NCBI GenBank assembly: GCA_017634555.1
Contig: JAGBNF010000032.1
Coordinates: forward strand, 1 to 59,832
Reading direction: 5' to 3'
Length of the DNA stretch: 59,832 nucleotides
From: Eubacterium sp.
GTDB lineage: Bacteria > Bacillota > Clostridia > Lachnospirales > Lachnospiraceae
In this document: piece after piece, positions 25,603 to 35,563 of the stretch
Numbering within the stretch: position 1 is the first letter of the stretch
Layout of the letters: each line of letters begins with the position of its first letter
Notes under the pieces: model-generated
Told to the model about the DNA's origin: nothing
The model's database searches: none
Seen by the model: the letters and a program-made list of their open reading frames with translations, nothing else
Made by a program: the position numbers and the translations under genes

Positions 25603-26874
25603 TCAGGCTATTTCATCATTCTTCTTGATAGTTTTATGTGAGCGTGACTTTGTCTCTCCCTCTTCACGATATGTAAGCTCAGGATCAGCTCCGTCAGCTA
25701 TTGATTCCTTTGTAACATATACAGACTTAACTCTGTCATCTGAAGGAATCTCATACATGATGTTCATCATCGCTTTTTCAATGATGGCTCTGAGTCCTCT
25801 GGCTCCTGTACTTCTGCTCATTGCTTCTCTTGCAATTTCACGAAGTGCTTCCTCAGAGAATTCAAGTTCAACATCATCAAGTTCAAAAAGCTTCTTATAC
25901 TGCTTTGTAATAGCGCTCTTCGGCTCTGTAAGAATACTTACGAGAGCTTCCTCATCAAGCTCGTCAAGTGTAACTACTACAGGTACACGTCCGACAAACT
26001 CAGGAATGATACCGTACTTGATAAGATCCTGTGGCTGAACCTGCTTAAGAAGCTCATTGTTTGTAGACTCATTCTTTACTACATCGGCATTAAATCCGAT
26101 AGACTTCTGACCTACACGCTTCTCGATGATCTTATCAAGACCGTCAAATGCACCACCGCAGATGAAAAGAATGTCAGTGGTATCTATCTTTATAAGCTCC
26201 TGATTCGGGTGCTTACGTCCGCCCTGTGGCGGAACTGATGCAACAGTACCCTCAATGATCTTGAGGAGTGCCTGCTGTACACCCTCACCGGAAACATCTC
26301 TTGTGATTGAAACATTTTCAGATTTCTTGGAAATCTTATCTATCTCATCGATATAAACGATTCCGTGCTCGGCTCTGTCTATATCATAATCCGCAGCCTG
26401 GATAAGCTTGAGAAGGATATTCTCAACATCCTCACCTACATATCCTGCCTCGGTAAGTGTTGTTGCATCCGCAATCGCGAAAGGAACATTCAGCATCTTG
26501 GCAAGTGTCTGAGCGAGATAGGTCTTACCTGATCCGGTAGGTCCGACAACGATGATGTTTGACTTCTGAAGCTCTACATCGAAAGTCTTACCGGACATAA
26601 CTCTCTTATAATGATTATACACAGCTACCGAAAGGACCTTCTTTGCTTCTTCCTGTCCGATTACATACTCATCCAGAAATGCCTTGATTTCCTTTGGCTT
26701 ATAGAGATTGATCTCATCGCTCATCTCATCGCCGAGCTCTTCATCAATGATCTCTGAACACAGATCTACGCATTCGTCACAGATATATATTCCCGGACCG
26801 GCAATAAGCTTTCTTACCCTGTCCTGGCTCTTTCCGCAGAAAGAGCATTTTAATAATTTATCTTCCTTAGCCAT
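25603..26874 (-). CDS. clpX: ATP-dependent Clp protease, ATPase subunit ClpX
   Basis: 423 residues. The N-terminal zinc-binding domain has two Cys pairs ([13 protein letters not shown]). The AAA+ core has GPTGSGKT, Walker [10 protein letters not shown] and the sensor region TGARGLRAI. An IGF-type ClpP-binding loop is represented near KSIGFNAD. It unfolds substrates for ClpP. It lies 23 nt behind clpP and 7 nt before engB, so it is part of the tig-clpP-clpX-engB operon. Confidence 0.97.
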   Translation of the reverse strand: MAKEDKLLKCSFCGKSQDRVRKLIAGPGIYICDECVDLCSEIIDEELGDEMSDEINLYKPKEIKAFLDEYVIGQEEAKKVLSVAVYNHYKRVMSGKTFDVELQKSNIIVVGPTGSGKTYLAQTLAKMLNVPFAIADATTLTEAGYVGEDVENILLKLIQAADYDIDRAEHGIVYIDEIDKISKKSENVSITRDVSGEGVQQALLKIIEGTVASVPPQGGRKHPNQELIKIDTTDILFICGGAFDGLDKIIEKRVGQKSIGFNADVVKNESTNNELLKQVQPQDLIKYGIIPEFVGRVPVVVTLDELDEEALVSILTEPKSAITKQYKKLFELDDVELEFSEEALREIAREAMSRSTGARGLRAIIEKAMMNIMYEIPSDDRVKSVYVTKESIADGADPELTYREEGETKSRSHKTIKKNDEIA

Positions 26875-26897
26875 TTTTAATCCTTATTATCGATTTA

Positions 26898-27482
26898 TTA
26901 TTTACGATTTGTAACAACGTGATCTATAAGTCCGTACTCTGCTGCTTCCTCAGCTGTCATCCAGTTGTTTCTCTCGCAGTCTGCTCTCATAGTCTCATAA
27001 TCCTTACCACAGTTTTCTGCCATGATCTTAAGGAGATTTTCCTTTATTCTGAGAATATGCTTTACATCTATCTCCATATCAGTAGCCTGACCCTGTGTTC
27101 CGCCAAGTGGCTGATGGATCATGATCTCTGAATTAGGAAGTGCGAATCTCTTACCCTTCGCACCACCTGAAAGAAGGAACGCACCCATTGAAGCTGCCAT
27201 TCCGACACAGATAGTAGAAACATCACACTTGATGTAATTCATTGTGTCATAGATAGCCATACCGGCTGTTACAGATCCACCCGGGCTATTGATGTAAAGG
27301 CTGATATCCTTGTTTGTATCCTCTGACTCAAGGAAAAGCAGCTGAGCTACAACAAGACTTGCTGTAACATCATTTACTTCATCTCCTAGGAAAATGATTC
27401 TTTCCTTTAAGAGTCTTGAATAAATATCATATGCTCTTTCACCCCTGTTGGTGGTCTCAATGACTGTAGGCACCAATGCCAT
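26898..27482 (-). CDS. clpP: ATP-dependent Clp protease, proteolytic subunit ClpP
   Basis: 194 residues, typical. It has the catalytic Ser in [11 protein letters not shown], the His in MIHQPLGG and the Asp region near the C-terminus (YGLIDHVV). The N-terminus [20 protein letters not shown] matches ClpP after pro-peptide trimming. Tetradecameric serine protease working with ClpX. It starts 35 nt after tig. Confidence 0.97.
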   Translation of the reverse strand: MALVPTVIETTNRGERAYDIYSRLLKERIIFLGDEVNDVTASLVVAQLLFLESEDTNKDISLYINSPGGSVTAGMAIYDTMNYIKCDVSTICVGMAASMGAFLLSGGAKGKRFALPNSEIMIHQPLGGTQGQATDMEIDVKHILRIKENLLKIMAENCGKDYETMRADCERNNWMTAEEAAEYGLIDHVVTNRK

Positions 27483-27517
27483 ATCTATACCTCCTGATTT
27501 ATAAACATTCGGATTGA

Positions 27518-28804
27518 TTATACTTCCTTAATATTCTCAACGATGAAGTCAGCAGCCTTTTCTACTGCGATATCCTTCTTGATTGACTCTCTTTCCTTGT
27601 CACCGATGTAACCCTTGAACTTATCAGCTTCAATTCCGTACATAGCTGCCATCTCTTCAAGCTTCTTGTCAAAATCTTCATCTGTAACTTCGATGTTCTC
27701 TGCCTTAGCAACTGCCTCAAGAACGAGTCTGCTCTTTACGCGCTTCTCAGCCTCAGGCTTAACCTGCTCAAGCATAGTCTCCTCGTTAAGACCTGTATAC
27801 TGTGAATACATATCGAAGCTCATTCCCTGCATAGAGAGCTGCTGCTTGAACTCGTTAAGCATTGACTCCTGCTGTCCTTCGATCATTGAAGCAGGGATAT
27901 CCATCTCTGATGACTCCATAAGCTTCTCGATTGCGGTATTCTCTGTCTTATTCTTAGCCTGCTTCTGCTTCTTTTCCTCAAGCTGCTTTCTAATGTTTGC
28001 CTTGTATTCATCAACTGTCTCAGCATCTGAGATATCTGATACATACTCATCATCAAGCTCAGGAAGCTGCTCCTCCTGAAGTGAGTTAAGCTTGCACTTG
28101 AATACTGCAGCCTTACCCTTAAGATCCTCTGAATGATAATCCTCTGGGAATGTTACATTTACATCAAACTCTTCACCGATTTCATGACCAACGATCTGAT
28201 CTTCGAAACCTGGGATGAAGCTCTTGCTTCCGAGTGTAAGAGAATAGTTCTCACCCTTTCCGCCTTCAAATGCAACATCATCTACAAAACCTTCGAAATC
28301 AATATTTGTGATATCTCCATCCTTTGCAGCTCTATCTGTAACGTCAATCTTTCTTGCGTTCTGACGTCTTACTCTGTCGATTTCTTCATCAATTTCCTGA
28401 CCTGATACTGTTGTATCGATTTTCTCTACCTCGATGCCCTTATATGTTCCGAGCTTAACTTCAGGCTTAAGATCAACCTCTGCTGTATAGATGAAGTCCT
28501 TACCCTTCTCGATCTGTACTACATCGATTTCCGGACGTGAAACAATATCAAGCTCGCACTTATCATATGCTTCCGGATATGTTTCATTTATAACCTTGTT
28601 AGCAGCCTCATCGTAGAAGATTTCAGGGCCGTACATTTTCTCGATAACAGCCATAGGAACCTTTCCCTTACGGAATCCTGAAATGCTGATCTTGTTCTTC
28701 TGCTTATTGTATGCAGCAACAAGTGCCTTTCCGAAATCCTCTGCAGGTACTGTGATTGTCAGCTTTGCCCTGTTATTCTCCAACTGTTCAACTGTGAAAC
28801 TCAT
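27518..28804 (-). CDS. tig: Trigger factor
   Basis: 428 residues with the usual three parts: the ribosome-binding domain ([17 protein letters not shown] at about 43-59), the FKBP-like peptidyl-prolyl isomerase domain (about 155-245; [33 protein letters not shown]) and the helical chaperone arms to the C-terminus. It binds nascent chains at the ribosome exit. AGGAGG precedes the ATG. It is the first gene of the operon with clpP, clpX and engB and has its own promoter. Confidence 0.97.
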   Translation of the reverse strand: MSFTVEQLENNRAKLTITVPAEDFGKALVAAYNKQKNKISISGFRKGKVPMAVIEKMYGPEIFYDEAANKVINETYPEAYDKCELDIVSRPEIDVVQIEKGKDFIYTAEVDLKPEVKLGTYKGIEVEKIDTTVSGQEIDEEIDRVRRQNARKIDVTDRAAKDGDITNIDFEGFVDDVAFEGGKGENYSLTLGSKSFIPGFEDQIVGHEIGEEFDVNVTFPEDYHSEDLKGKAAVFKCKLNSLQEEQLPELDDEYVSDISDAETVDEYKANIRKQLEEKKQKQAKNKTENTAIEKLMESSEMDIPASMIEGQQESMLNEFKQQLSMQGMSFDMYSQYTGLNEETMLEQVKPEAEKRVKSRLVLEAVAKAENIEVTDEDFDKKLEEMAAMYGIEADKFKGYIGDKERESIKKDIAVEKAADFIVENIKEV

Positions 28805-28877
28805 TATTCTTTCCTCCTGAAATATTATCTCTAATGCAGCTCATACTGCTTTTTTGCTTTTAAGCATCAGTCGTTTG

Positions 28878-28906
28878 ATTATATCACAACGTTTTAATTA
28901 AGTAAA
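28878..28906 (-). promoter_or_regulatory. Promoter of the tig-clpP-clpX-engB operon
   Basis: TTTACT (28901-28906), 17 nt, then a perfect TATAAT (28878-28883) preceded by TG at the extended -10 position. The leader of about 70 nt contains short inverted repeats (TGCTTAAAAGCA; GCAG...CTGC). No CIRCE-type or CtsR-type heat-shock site is visible. Confidence 0.6.
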
Positions 28907-28927
28907 GATGAGAGATTCATGATATTT

Positions 28928-29404
28928 TTAATCCTGATATACGAGTCTGTCATCTGTAATATTCTTAAGCACTTCAAGGTATTTTGCCGCAACGTATTTT
29001 GCCATCGGAAGATTCATATCAAGATAATTTCCGCAGTCACGTGCTGCCTGTCCCGGAACCTCTCCCTCAAAGGAAGCCATGAACTCATACATTCTTATCA
29101 TAAGAGGAAGTACATCCTTTGACTCATAATCTCCCGCAAGCACTGTATAGAAACCTGTTCTACAGCCCATCGGTCCGAAATATACTACTCTGTCCTTAAA
29201 CTCAGGATCATTTCTGAGAAATGTAGCCCCAAGATGTTCAAGTGTATGAATCTCAGCAGTATTCATGACAGGCTCGAAATTCGGTCTTGTCATTCTGAGA
29301 TCAAATGTTGTAATAACCTCTTCACCCACTTTATCCTTACGGGAAACATAAAGTCCCGGAAGTAAAACAAGATGATTAACATTAAAGCTGGCAATCTTTT
29401 CCAT
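28928..29404 (-). CDS. luxS: S-ribosylhomocysteine lyase (AI-2 synthase)
   Basis: 158 residues, normal for LuxS. The metal-binding HTLEH at about 53-57, the catalytic Cys in MGCRTGFY (about 83) and C-terminal CGNYLDMNL are present. It cleaves S-ribosylhomocysteine to homocysteine and 4,5-dihydroxy-2,3-pentanedione, the AI-2 precursor. It lies 55 nt after the second of two unknown membrane-protein genes that separate it from mtnN, the preceding enzyme of the same pathway. Confidence 0.97.
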   Translation of the reverse strand: MEKIASFNVNHLVLLPGLYVSRKDKVGEEVITTFDLRMTRPNFEPVMNTAEIHTLEHLGATFLRNDPEFKDRVVYFGPMGCRTGFYTVLAGDYESKDVLPLMIRMYEFMASFEGEVPGQAARDCGNYLDMNLPMAKYVAAKYLEVLKNITDDRLVYQD

Positions 29405-29459
29405 TGATTATATCTCCTTTTTCAAAAATAAAAAATGTATCTGCTAATATAATTTTCAA

Positions 29460-30254
29460 TCACTTAAGCAGGTCTCTTCCCGATATGGAAATTGTTTTCG
29501 GCACATCGTCGTTTACCACATTACTCGGATCGAAATCAATCGGTTCATACTCCTGAATAACAGGAATCTGTTCTTCCTTACTCACAACGCCTTCAATCTT
29601 ATCATTTCTTTTCTTTATCATATATAAGATTGCATTTCCGAACAGCGCTCCCACACCTACTATAAGTGATATTAAGAATCTTATCCATAATCTGGAAACA
29701 TCCTTCCGGGCATTCAGACTGTAATATCTGACCTTAACGTTCGAAAGATCTCCGTCGATTATCCCCTGCTGTTTCAGAGCCTTTTCATATTTTTTTGCCG
29801 GCATACCGGTCTTTATATCCGTTACTCTTCCTTCAACGGTAATGGTTGTATAAGATCTTTTCCCCGAAGCCACATCGGTTTCACTAGTTATCATTTCAAG
29901 ATCAGATTTATTGATTCCTGAGTTCAGCTTTACAGCCATTACGGAACCGTCTTCAAGATAAGCGATGTAATAAGTACCTGCGTCCCCTCTATCATGTCGA
30001 TTTCCGGAGGGCTCTACATAAAATGTACCGAAGCCTGCATTTATATCAAGCCTGCAGAATTCTTCATTAATATTATCACTTGAGTAGACCTCATTCTTCG
30101 CAAGTTCTTCATTAATGTAGATAAAATCCCTTTTAACCATGTACCGGTAATTGGCAGCGATCAAAAATATCGCATATCCGATACCAAGTATTCCTACGCA
30201 GAAAAGCTTTGCCTCTTTGCTCATGCGCAGAAACGTTCTCATTGTTGCATTCAT
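29460..30254 (-). CDS. Membrane protein, paralog of the next gene upstream (DUF6709-like)
   Basis: 264 residues. N-terminal membrane helix (about 17-37), an outer domain (about 45-190) with GTYYIAYLEDGSVMAVKL and EMITSET...ITVEGRV, a second helix (about 195-218) and a short cytoplasmic tail ending ISISGRDLLK. The 299-residue neighbour shows the same pattern, including the ending IAGTNLIK. Resembles proteins I recall as DUF6709; unverified. GAGGGG lies 8 nt before the ATG. Lying between mtnN and luxS, it may be co-expressed with AI-2 production; no transport or sensing motif is visible. Confidence 0.75.
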   Translation of the reverse strand: MNATMRTFLRMSKEAKLFCVGILGIGYAIFLIAANYRYMVKRDFIYINEELAKNEVYSSDNINEEFCRLDINAGFGTFYVEPSGNRHDRGDAGTYYIAYLEDGSVMAVKLNSGINKSDLEMITSETDVASGKRSYTTITVEGRVTDIKTGMPAKKYEKALKQQGIIDGDLSNVKVRYYSLNARKDVSRLWIRFLISLIVGVGALFGNAILYMIKKRNDKIEGVVSKEEQIPVIQEYEPIDFDPSNVVNDDVPKTISISGRDLLK

Positions 30255-30330
30255 TGCTTTTTCCCCTCGTATAAATATTATCTATGATAAATACTTATAA
30301 CTCTTCACTTTAATACTTCACTTAATACTT

Positions 30331-31230
30331 TTATTTGATAAGATTCGTACCTGCTATCGAAATCTTACCGTCCTCGGTTCTTTCATGACGTTCGCCATCA
30401 CCGAACCTTACAGGCTTTTCAGCCTCCTTATCCATTACAGTTCCTTCCCCAAGGAAACTGTCAACAGAGAGTTTTTCTGACGGAGCACTATAATCATAAC
30501 CCGCTTTAACATCATTCATATTAACATGCTGTGCAGCTGCAGCAGCACTTTCCGCTGCCTTTCTGGCCGCCTCCTCAAAGGCTTCCTCTCTTCTTTTCTT
30601 AGCCTTTGAAATCGTCATGACGATAGCATCTCCGAAAAGAACGATAATGCCTCCTCCAAGCAACACTATGAACATCGTCCATAACATTTTGTTATTGTCT
30701 GTGGCATCAATATAGATGTATCTTATCTTAACCTTATTATCTTTTGCATCCTTAATGCCAAGAAGCTTAAGCGCATCATCATAAAACCCTTTCAGCTGCG
30801 TATCTGTAAGTGTACTTACTCTTCCTTCAATGGTAAGTGTGTGCTCGGCATAAAAATCTTTAGAAGCATAGGTTTCACTTGTGATCATTTCAAGCTTATC
30901 TATGTCGGCAGCTTTGTTTACCTTTACGGCCATAACCGAATTATCATCAAGAAGCGCTATATAATACGTATCCCCGTTTTTACCTTCTACTTTTCCTTCT
31001 CTTTCGGCAAAGCCTCCCAGACAGGAATTTACTGTGATCATACAATACTTTTCTGAAAGTATCTGTTCACTGTCAAGTTCATAATGACTGTCATAAAGCA
31101 TTTTATTGATGCTTGGAGCATCACCGCTCATCATATAATCATGGTTACATGCAAAAATACCGATTGCGACTATTATACTAAATATTGCCCCGAAAAATGC
31201 GCGTCCCTGGTATTTCATATTACTATACAT
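30331..31230 (-). CDS. Membrane protein, paralog of the downstream neighbour (DUF6709-like)
   Basis: 299 residues. A first membrane helix (about 9-27), an outer domain containing CMITVNSCLGGFAE, GDTYYIALLDDNSVMAVKV and EMITSET, a second helix (about 185-208), then a charged tail with an Ala/Glu-rich helix and the ending ISIAGTNLIK shared with its paralog. GGAGG is 11 nt before the ATG, a slightly long spacing; ATG at residue 5 is possible. It starts 23 nt after mtnN. I know no function for this family. Confidence 0.75.
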   Translation of the reverse strand: MYSNMKYQGRAFFGAIFSIIVAIGIFACNHDYMMSGDAPSINKMLYDSHYELDSEQILSEKYCMITVNSCLGGFAEREGKVEGKNGDTYYIALLDDNSVMAVKVNKAADIDKLEMITSETYASKDFYAEHTLTIEGRVSTLTDTQLKGFYDDALKLLGIKDAKDNKVKIRYIYIDATDNNKMLWTMFIVLLGGGIIVLFGDAIVMTISKAKKRREEAFEEAARKAAESAAAAAQHVNMNDVKAGYDYSAPSEKLSVDSFLGEGTVMDKEAEKPVRFGDGERHERTEDGKISIAGTNLIK

Positions 31231-31253
31231 TAATTAATATACCTCCGGATGCC

Positions 31254-31946
31254 TTACATCATTCTGAGCATTTCGCGTACAAGCTTTACCGAATGCTCTA
31301 TAGCCTTTATCTTGAATGATGGGTAATCCATTTCAGCTGAATCATCAGCCTTATCGGATATTGCTCTGATGATCAGGTACGGTGTATCATTTGCAACTGC
31401 TGTCTGAGCTATAGCTGCACCTTCCATCTCTGTACACATTCCGTTAAAGTTTTCAACCAGCTTATCCTTTGTCTTCTTGCTTGAAACGAAAAGATCGCCG
31501 CTTACTACTCTTCCTTCAAATACCTTAACATCATCATTAACCTTTTCACAGGCATCTCTCGCTATCTTTCTGAGTGAATCACTTGCTTCAAATATAGATA
31601 TATCCTGGTCCGGAATGATTCCCTGCTCAAAGCCCAATGCAGTAACATTCATATCATGCTGAAGACTGTCTGTAGATAATACTATGTCTCCGATATCGAT
31701 CTTACTGTCAAGGCTTCCGGCAATACCGGTATTAATGATAGAACTGCATTTATAGATATCACAAAGTACAGCTGTCGAAATTGCTGCGTTAACCTTTCCG
31801 ACTCCACACTGAACAACTACACATTCCTTTCCTTCAAGCTTACCTATATAAAACTCTCTTGATGCATGCTTTTCAACCTTACAATCCTCCATTAGGCCCT
31901 TAAGTGCATCAACCTCTTCATTCATCGCTCCGATAATTCCTATCAT
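31254..31946 (-). CDS. mtnN: 5'-methylthioadenosine/S-adenosylhomocysteine nucleosidase
   Basis: 230 residues when started at 31946, the usual MtnN/Pfs size. AAGGA lies 8 nt before that ATG, while the longer frame from 32042 crosses the promoter and is rejected. Motifs: MIGIIGAMNEEVDALKG, the central GVGKVNAAISTAVLCD, MEGAAIAQTA and the catalytic Asp in RAISDKADD. It removes adenine from MTA and SAH, giving S-ribosylhomocysteine for LuxS. It is the first gene of the mtnN-two membrane proteins-luxS unit. Confidence 0.95.
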   Translation of the reverse strand: MIGIIGAMNEEVDALKGLMEDCKVEKHASREFYIGKLEGKECVVVQCGVGKVNAAISTAVLCDIYKCSSIINTGIAGSLDSKIDIGDIVLSTDSLQHDMNVTALGFEQGIIPDQDISIFEASDSLRKIARDACEKVNDDVKVFEGRVVSGDLFVSSKKTKDKLVENFNGMCTEMEGAAIAQTAVANDTPYLIIRAISDKADDSAEMDYPSFKIKAIEHSVKLVREMLRMM

Positions 31947-32009
31947 ATTATTAGTCCTTTCATCATAAATAATGAGCCGCACATTTCCCACAAGGCTCAA
32001 CTGTCCACT

Positions 32010-32038
32010 ATTATACTTAAACAAATATATTATTTCAA
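32010..32038 (-). promoter_or_regulatory. Promoter of the mtnN unit
   Basis: TTGAAA (32033-32038), 17 nt, then a perfect TATAAT (32010-32015). The leader carries a 5-bp hairpin (GAGCC 31974-31978 with GGCTC 31994-31998) before the ribosome site. Confidence 0.7.
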
Positions 32039-32096
32039 ACACGAAAAATTTTTTGCATTTTTTTGAAAAAAAACACTACACGTTTTGATTAAAAAA

Positions 32097-32105
32097 TGAT
32101 ATAGT
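32097..32105 (+). promoter_or_regulatory. Candidate extended -10 promoter of carB
   Basis: TGATATAGT has the extended -10 form TGnTATAnT. No good -35 lies 17 nt upstream. It is about 65 nt before the carB start. Confidence 0.4.
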
Positions 32106-32170
32106 ATTACGGATATTGAACTAAGACATGAAAAAACTTATGAACAAGACAAAATGAGGAGGATTAAACA

Positions 32171-35100
32171 ATGTCACAGAGAACAGACATTCACAAGGTT
32201 CTGATCATCGGCTCCGGTCCTATTATTATCGGACAGGCGTGTGAATTTGACTATTCAGGAACTCAGGCATGTAAGGCTCTTCGCAAGCTTGGATACGAGA
32301 TCGTTCTCGTTAATTCCAACCCTGCTACTATTATGACTGACCCTGAAATGGCAGATGTTACTTATATTGAGCCATTAAATGTTAAACGCTTAGAAGCTAT
32401 TATTGAAAAAGAACGTCCTGATGCTCTCCTTCCGAATCTCGGTGGACAGTCAGGACTTAATCTTTGTTCAGAGCTTGCTGAAGCAGGTGTTCTGGATAAA
32501 TATAATGTTAAGGTCATCGGTGTTCAGGTTGATGCCATCGAGCGTGGTGAGGACCGTATTGAGTTTAAGAACACCATGAACTCTCTCGGAATTGAAGTTG
32601 CAAGAAGTGAAGTTGCTTACTCTGTTGACGAAGCCCTCGCTATCGCTGATAAGCTCGGTTATCCTGTCGTTCTCAGACCTGCCTACACAATGGGCGGTGC
32701 CGGCGGCGGACTTGTATATAATAAGGAAGAGCTTCAGACAGTATGTGCAAGAGGTCTTAAGGCCAGCCTTGTAGGACAGGTTCTTGTTGAGGAATGTGTC
32801 AGCGGCTGGGAGGAGCTCGAGCTCGAGGTTGTTCGTGATAAGGAAGGCAACATGATCACAGTCTGCTTTATCGAGAACATTGACCCAATGGGTGTACATA
32901 CAGGTGATTCATTCTGCTCTGCTCCTATGCTTACAATCTCACAGGAGGTTCAGGACAGACTTCAGAAGCAGGCTTACGCTATCGTTGATGCTATTCAGGT
33001 TATCGGTGGTACAAACGTTCAGTTTGCGCACGATCCTGTTTCAGACCGTATCGTTGTAATCGAGATCAACCCTCGTACATCACGTTCATCAGCACTTGCT
33101 TCAAAGGCAACAGGATTCCCTATTGCTCTCGTTTCAGCAATGCTTGCATCAGGACTTACACTCAGCGAGATTCCTTGCGGTAAGTATGGTACTCTTGATA
33201 AGTACGTTCCTGACGGCGACTATGTAGTTATCAAGTTCGCTCGTTGGGCATTTGAGAAGTTCAAGGGTGTTGAAGATAAATTAGGTACACAGATGCGTGC
33301 CGTTGGTGAAGTAATGTCCATCGGTAAGACTTACAAGGAAGCTTTCCAGAAGGCTATCCGTTCTCTCGAAAAGGGACGCTATGGTCTCGGACATGTTAAG
33401 AACTTCAACGACATGACAAAGGAGCAGCTCCTTCAGGCACTCATTACACCATCAAGCGAAAGACATTTCCAGATGTACGAAGCTCTTCGTAAGGGTGCAA
33501 CTGTAGATGAGATCCACAACATCACAAAGGTTAAGCACTACTTCATCGAGCAGATGAAGGAACTCGTTGATGAGGAAGAAGCTCTTGTTAAGGATTACAA
33601 GGGTCAGGTTCCTTCAGACGCAGCTCTTACACAGGCTAAGAAGGACGGATTCTCAGATAAGTACCTCAGCGAGATCCTCGATGTTGAGGAAGCCGCTATC
33701 CGTGAGAAGCGTGAAGCAATCGGCGTAGTTGAGACATGGGATAAGGTACACGTAAGCGGTACAGAGAACAGCTCATACTACTATTCAACATATAATGCAG
33801 CTGATAACAATGAAGCAACAGACAACGCTAAGAAGATCATGATCCTTGGCGGTGGTCCTAACCGTATCGGTCAGGGTATCGAATTCGATTATTGCTGTGT
33901 TCACGCTGCTCTTTCACTTAAGAAGCTCGGTTACGAAACAATCATTGTTAACTGTAACCCTGAGACAGTTTCTACAGACTACGATACATCAGATAAGCTC
34001 TATTTCGAGCCTCTTACAACTGAGGATGTACTCAGCATTTACCGTAAAGAGAAGCCGGTGGGCGTTATCGCTCAGTTCGGTGGACAGACACCTCTTAACA
34101 TAGCTGCAGAGCTTCAGAAGAACGGTGTTAAGATTCTCGGTACATCTCCGGAAGTCATCGACCTTGCAGAGGACAGAGACCTCTTCCGTGCTATGATGGA
34201 TAAGCTTGAAATCCCTATGCCTGAAGCAGGCATGGCTACAACAGTTGAAGAAGCTATTGAGATTGCTAACAAGATCGGATATCCTGTAATGGTTCGTCCT
34301 TCATACGTTCTCGGCGGACGTGGAATGGAAGTCGTATACGATGATGACAGCATGACAGGCTATATGCAGGCTGCTGTAGGTGTTACACCTGACAGACCTA
34401 TCCTTATCGACAGATTCCTGCACCACGCTACTGAGTGCGAGGCAGATGCTATATCAGACGGAACACATGCATTTGTTCCTGCAGTTATGGAGCACATCGA
34501 GCTTGCCGGAATTCATTCAGGTGACTCTGCTTGTATCATTCCTTCAAAGCATATCTCTGAGGAGAACCTTGCTACTATCAAGGAATATACACGCAAGATT
34601 GCTGAGGAAATGCATGTAGTAGGTCTTATGAACATGCAGTACGCTATCGAGGACGGTAAGGTATTCGTACTTGAAGCTAACCCACGTGCATCCAGAACAG
34701 TTCCTCTCGTATCAAAGGTTTGCGGAATCAAGATGGTTCCACTTGCTACAGAGATCATTGTTTCAGAGCTCACAGGTCAGCCTTCACCGGTACCTTCACT
34801 CAAGGAGAAGAACATTCCTTACTACGGAGTTAAGGAAGCAGTATTCCCATTCAACATGTTCCCTGAGGTAGATCCTATCCTCGGACCTGAAATGCGTTCT
34901 ACAGGTGAGGTTCTCGGAATATCTAAGTCTTCAGGTGGTGCTTACTTCAAGGCTCAGGAGGCTGCTAAGTCAGCTCTTCCTACTTCAGGTACAGTACTCA
35001 TCTCTGTAAATAAGACTGAGAAGCCTGAGGTTGCTGAAGTTGCTGCTCTTCTTCATAAGAACGGCTTCAAGATCATGGCAACAGGCACAACATGCGATCT

Positions 35101-35401
35101 TATCAACGAAGCAGGAATTCCTGCAGAGAAGGTTAAGAAGCTCTACGAAGGAAGACCAAACGTACTTGATCATATAACAAACGGTGATATCCAGCTTATC
35201 ATCAACTCTCCTGCAGGTAAGGAAAGCGTACATGATGACAGTTATCTCCGTAAGGCTGCTATAAAGAACAAGATTCCATACATCACGACAATCGCTGCAG
35301 GACGTGCAGCTGCCGAAGGAATCGACCACATCAACAACCGTACACACGGAACTATCCATTCTCTTCAGGAATGGCATGAGTCAATCTCAGACAAGCAGTA
35401 A
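32171..35401 (+). CDS. carB: Carbamoyl-phosphate synthase, large subunit
   Basis: 1076 residues, full length. Two homologous halves: the first with GSGPIIIGQACEFDYSG and LRPAYTMGGAGGG, the second (from about 560) with LGGGPNRIGQGIEFDYCC and VRPSYVLGGRGME, each an ATP-grasp domain. A C-terminal MGS-like allosteric domain (about 940-1076) contains FKIMATGTTCDLINEAG. It makes carbamoyl phosphate from bicarbonate, ammonia and two ATP. GAGGAGG lies 8 nt before the ATG. The glutaminase subunit carA is not in the window, so the subunits are encoded apart. carB stands alone between its promoter and terminator. Confidence 0.97.
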   Translation: MSQRTDIHKVLIIGSGPIIIGQACEFDYSGTQACKALRKLGYEIVLVNSNPATIMTDPEMADVTYIEPLNVKRLEAIIEKERPDALLPNLGGQSGLNLCSELAEAGVLDKYNVKVIGVQVDAIERGEDRIEFKNTMNSLGIEVARSEVAYSVDEALAIADKLGYPVVLRPAYTMGGAGGGLVYNKEELQTVCARGLKASLVGQVLVEECVSGWEELELEVVRDKEGNMITVCFIENIDPMGVHTGDSFCSAPMLTISQEVQDRLQKQAYAIVDAIQVIGGTNVQFAHDPVSDRIVVIEINPRTSRSSALASKATGFPIALVSAMLASGLTLSEIPCGKYGTLDKYVPDGDYVVIKFARWAFEKFKGVEDKLGTQMRAVGEVMSIGKTYKEAFQKAIRSLEKGRYGLGHVKNFNDMTKEQLLQALITPSSERHFQMYEALRKGATVDEIHNITKVKHYFIEQMKELVDEEEALVKDYKGQVPSDAALTQAKKDGFSDKYLSEILDVEEAAIREKREAIGVVETWDKVHVSGTENSSYYYSTYNAADNNEATDNAKKIMILGGGPNRIGQGIEFDYCCVHAALSLKKLGYETIIVNCNPETVSTDYDTSDKLYFEPLTTEDVLSIYRKEKPVGVIAQFGGQTPLNIAAELQKNGVKILGTSPEVIDLAEDRDLFRAMMDKLEIPMPEAGMATTVEEAIEIANKIGYPVMVRPSYVLGGRGMEVVYDDDSMTGYMQAAVGVTPDRPILIDRFLHHATECEADAISDGTHAFVPAVMEHIELAGIHSGDSACIIPSKHISEENLATIKEYTRKIAEEMHVVGLMNMQYAIEDGKVFVLEANPRASRTVPLVSKVCGIKMVPLATEIIVSELTGQPSPVPSLKEKNIPYYGVKEAVFPFNMFPEVDPILGPEMRSTGEVLGISKSSGGAYFKAQEAAKSALPTSGTVLISVNKTEKPEVAEVAALLHKNGFKIMATGTTCDLINEAGIPAEKVKKLYEGRPNVLDHITNGDIQLIINSPAGKESVHDDSYLRKAAIKNKIPYITTIAAGRAAAEGIDHINNRTHGTIHSLQEWHESISDKQ

Positions 35402-35416
35402 TATTGATTTTTCAAG

Positions 35417-35449
35417 GACAGCATATCGATTCGGTATGCTGTCTTTTTT
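35417..35449 (+). terminator. Terminator of carB
   Basis: Arms GACAGCATA (35417-35425) and TATGCTGTC (35435-35443) with a 9-nt loop, followed by TTTTTT. A classic intrinsic terminator 15 nt after the carB stop. Confidence 0.9.
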
Positions 35450-35503
35450 ATGCCCATTTTTATACATTTTTAAATATTCTTCTCTCTTATTTTAATTAAT
35501 TTA

Positions 35504-35540
35504 TGGTATTATTAAGATAGGTTTTTGTTATGGCAAAAAC
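35504..35540 (+). promoter_or_regulatory. Extended -10 promoter and 5' hairpin of the alarmone synthetase gene
   Basis: TGGTATTAT (35504-35512) fits an extended -10. The transcript would begin near 35519, right at the inverted repeat GTTTTTG (35521-35527) and CAAAAAC (35534-35540), a hairpin at the extreme 5' end that may protect the message. Confidence 0.45.
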
Positions 35541-35563
35541 ATAATGTATATTGAGGGGCAAAT

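Noticed and set aside
28805-28877. CIRCE or CtsR heat-shock operator before tig-clpP-clpX
   Set aside because: Neither the long TTAGCACTC-type inverted repeat nor the GGTCAAANANGGTCAAA-type direct repeat is present.
31950-32009. SAM/SAH-type riboswitch in the mtnN leader
   Set aside because: Only a 5-bp hairpin in a short leader; no conserved core or expression platform.
31947-32042. N-terminal extension of mtnN
   Set aside because: It would cross the predicted promoter and transcript start, has no ribosome site, and makes the protein longer than the family.
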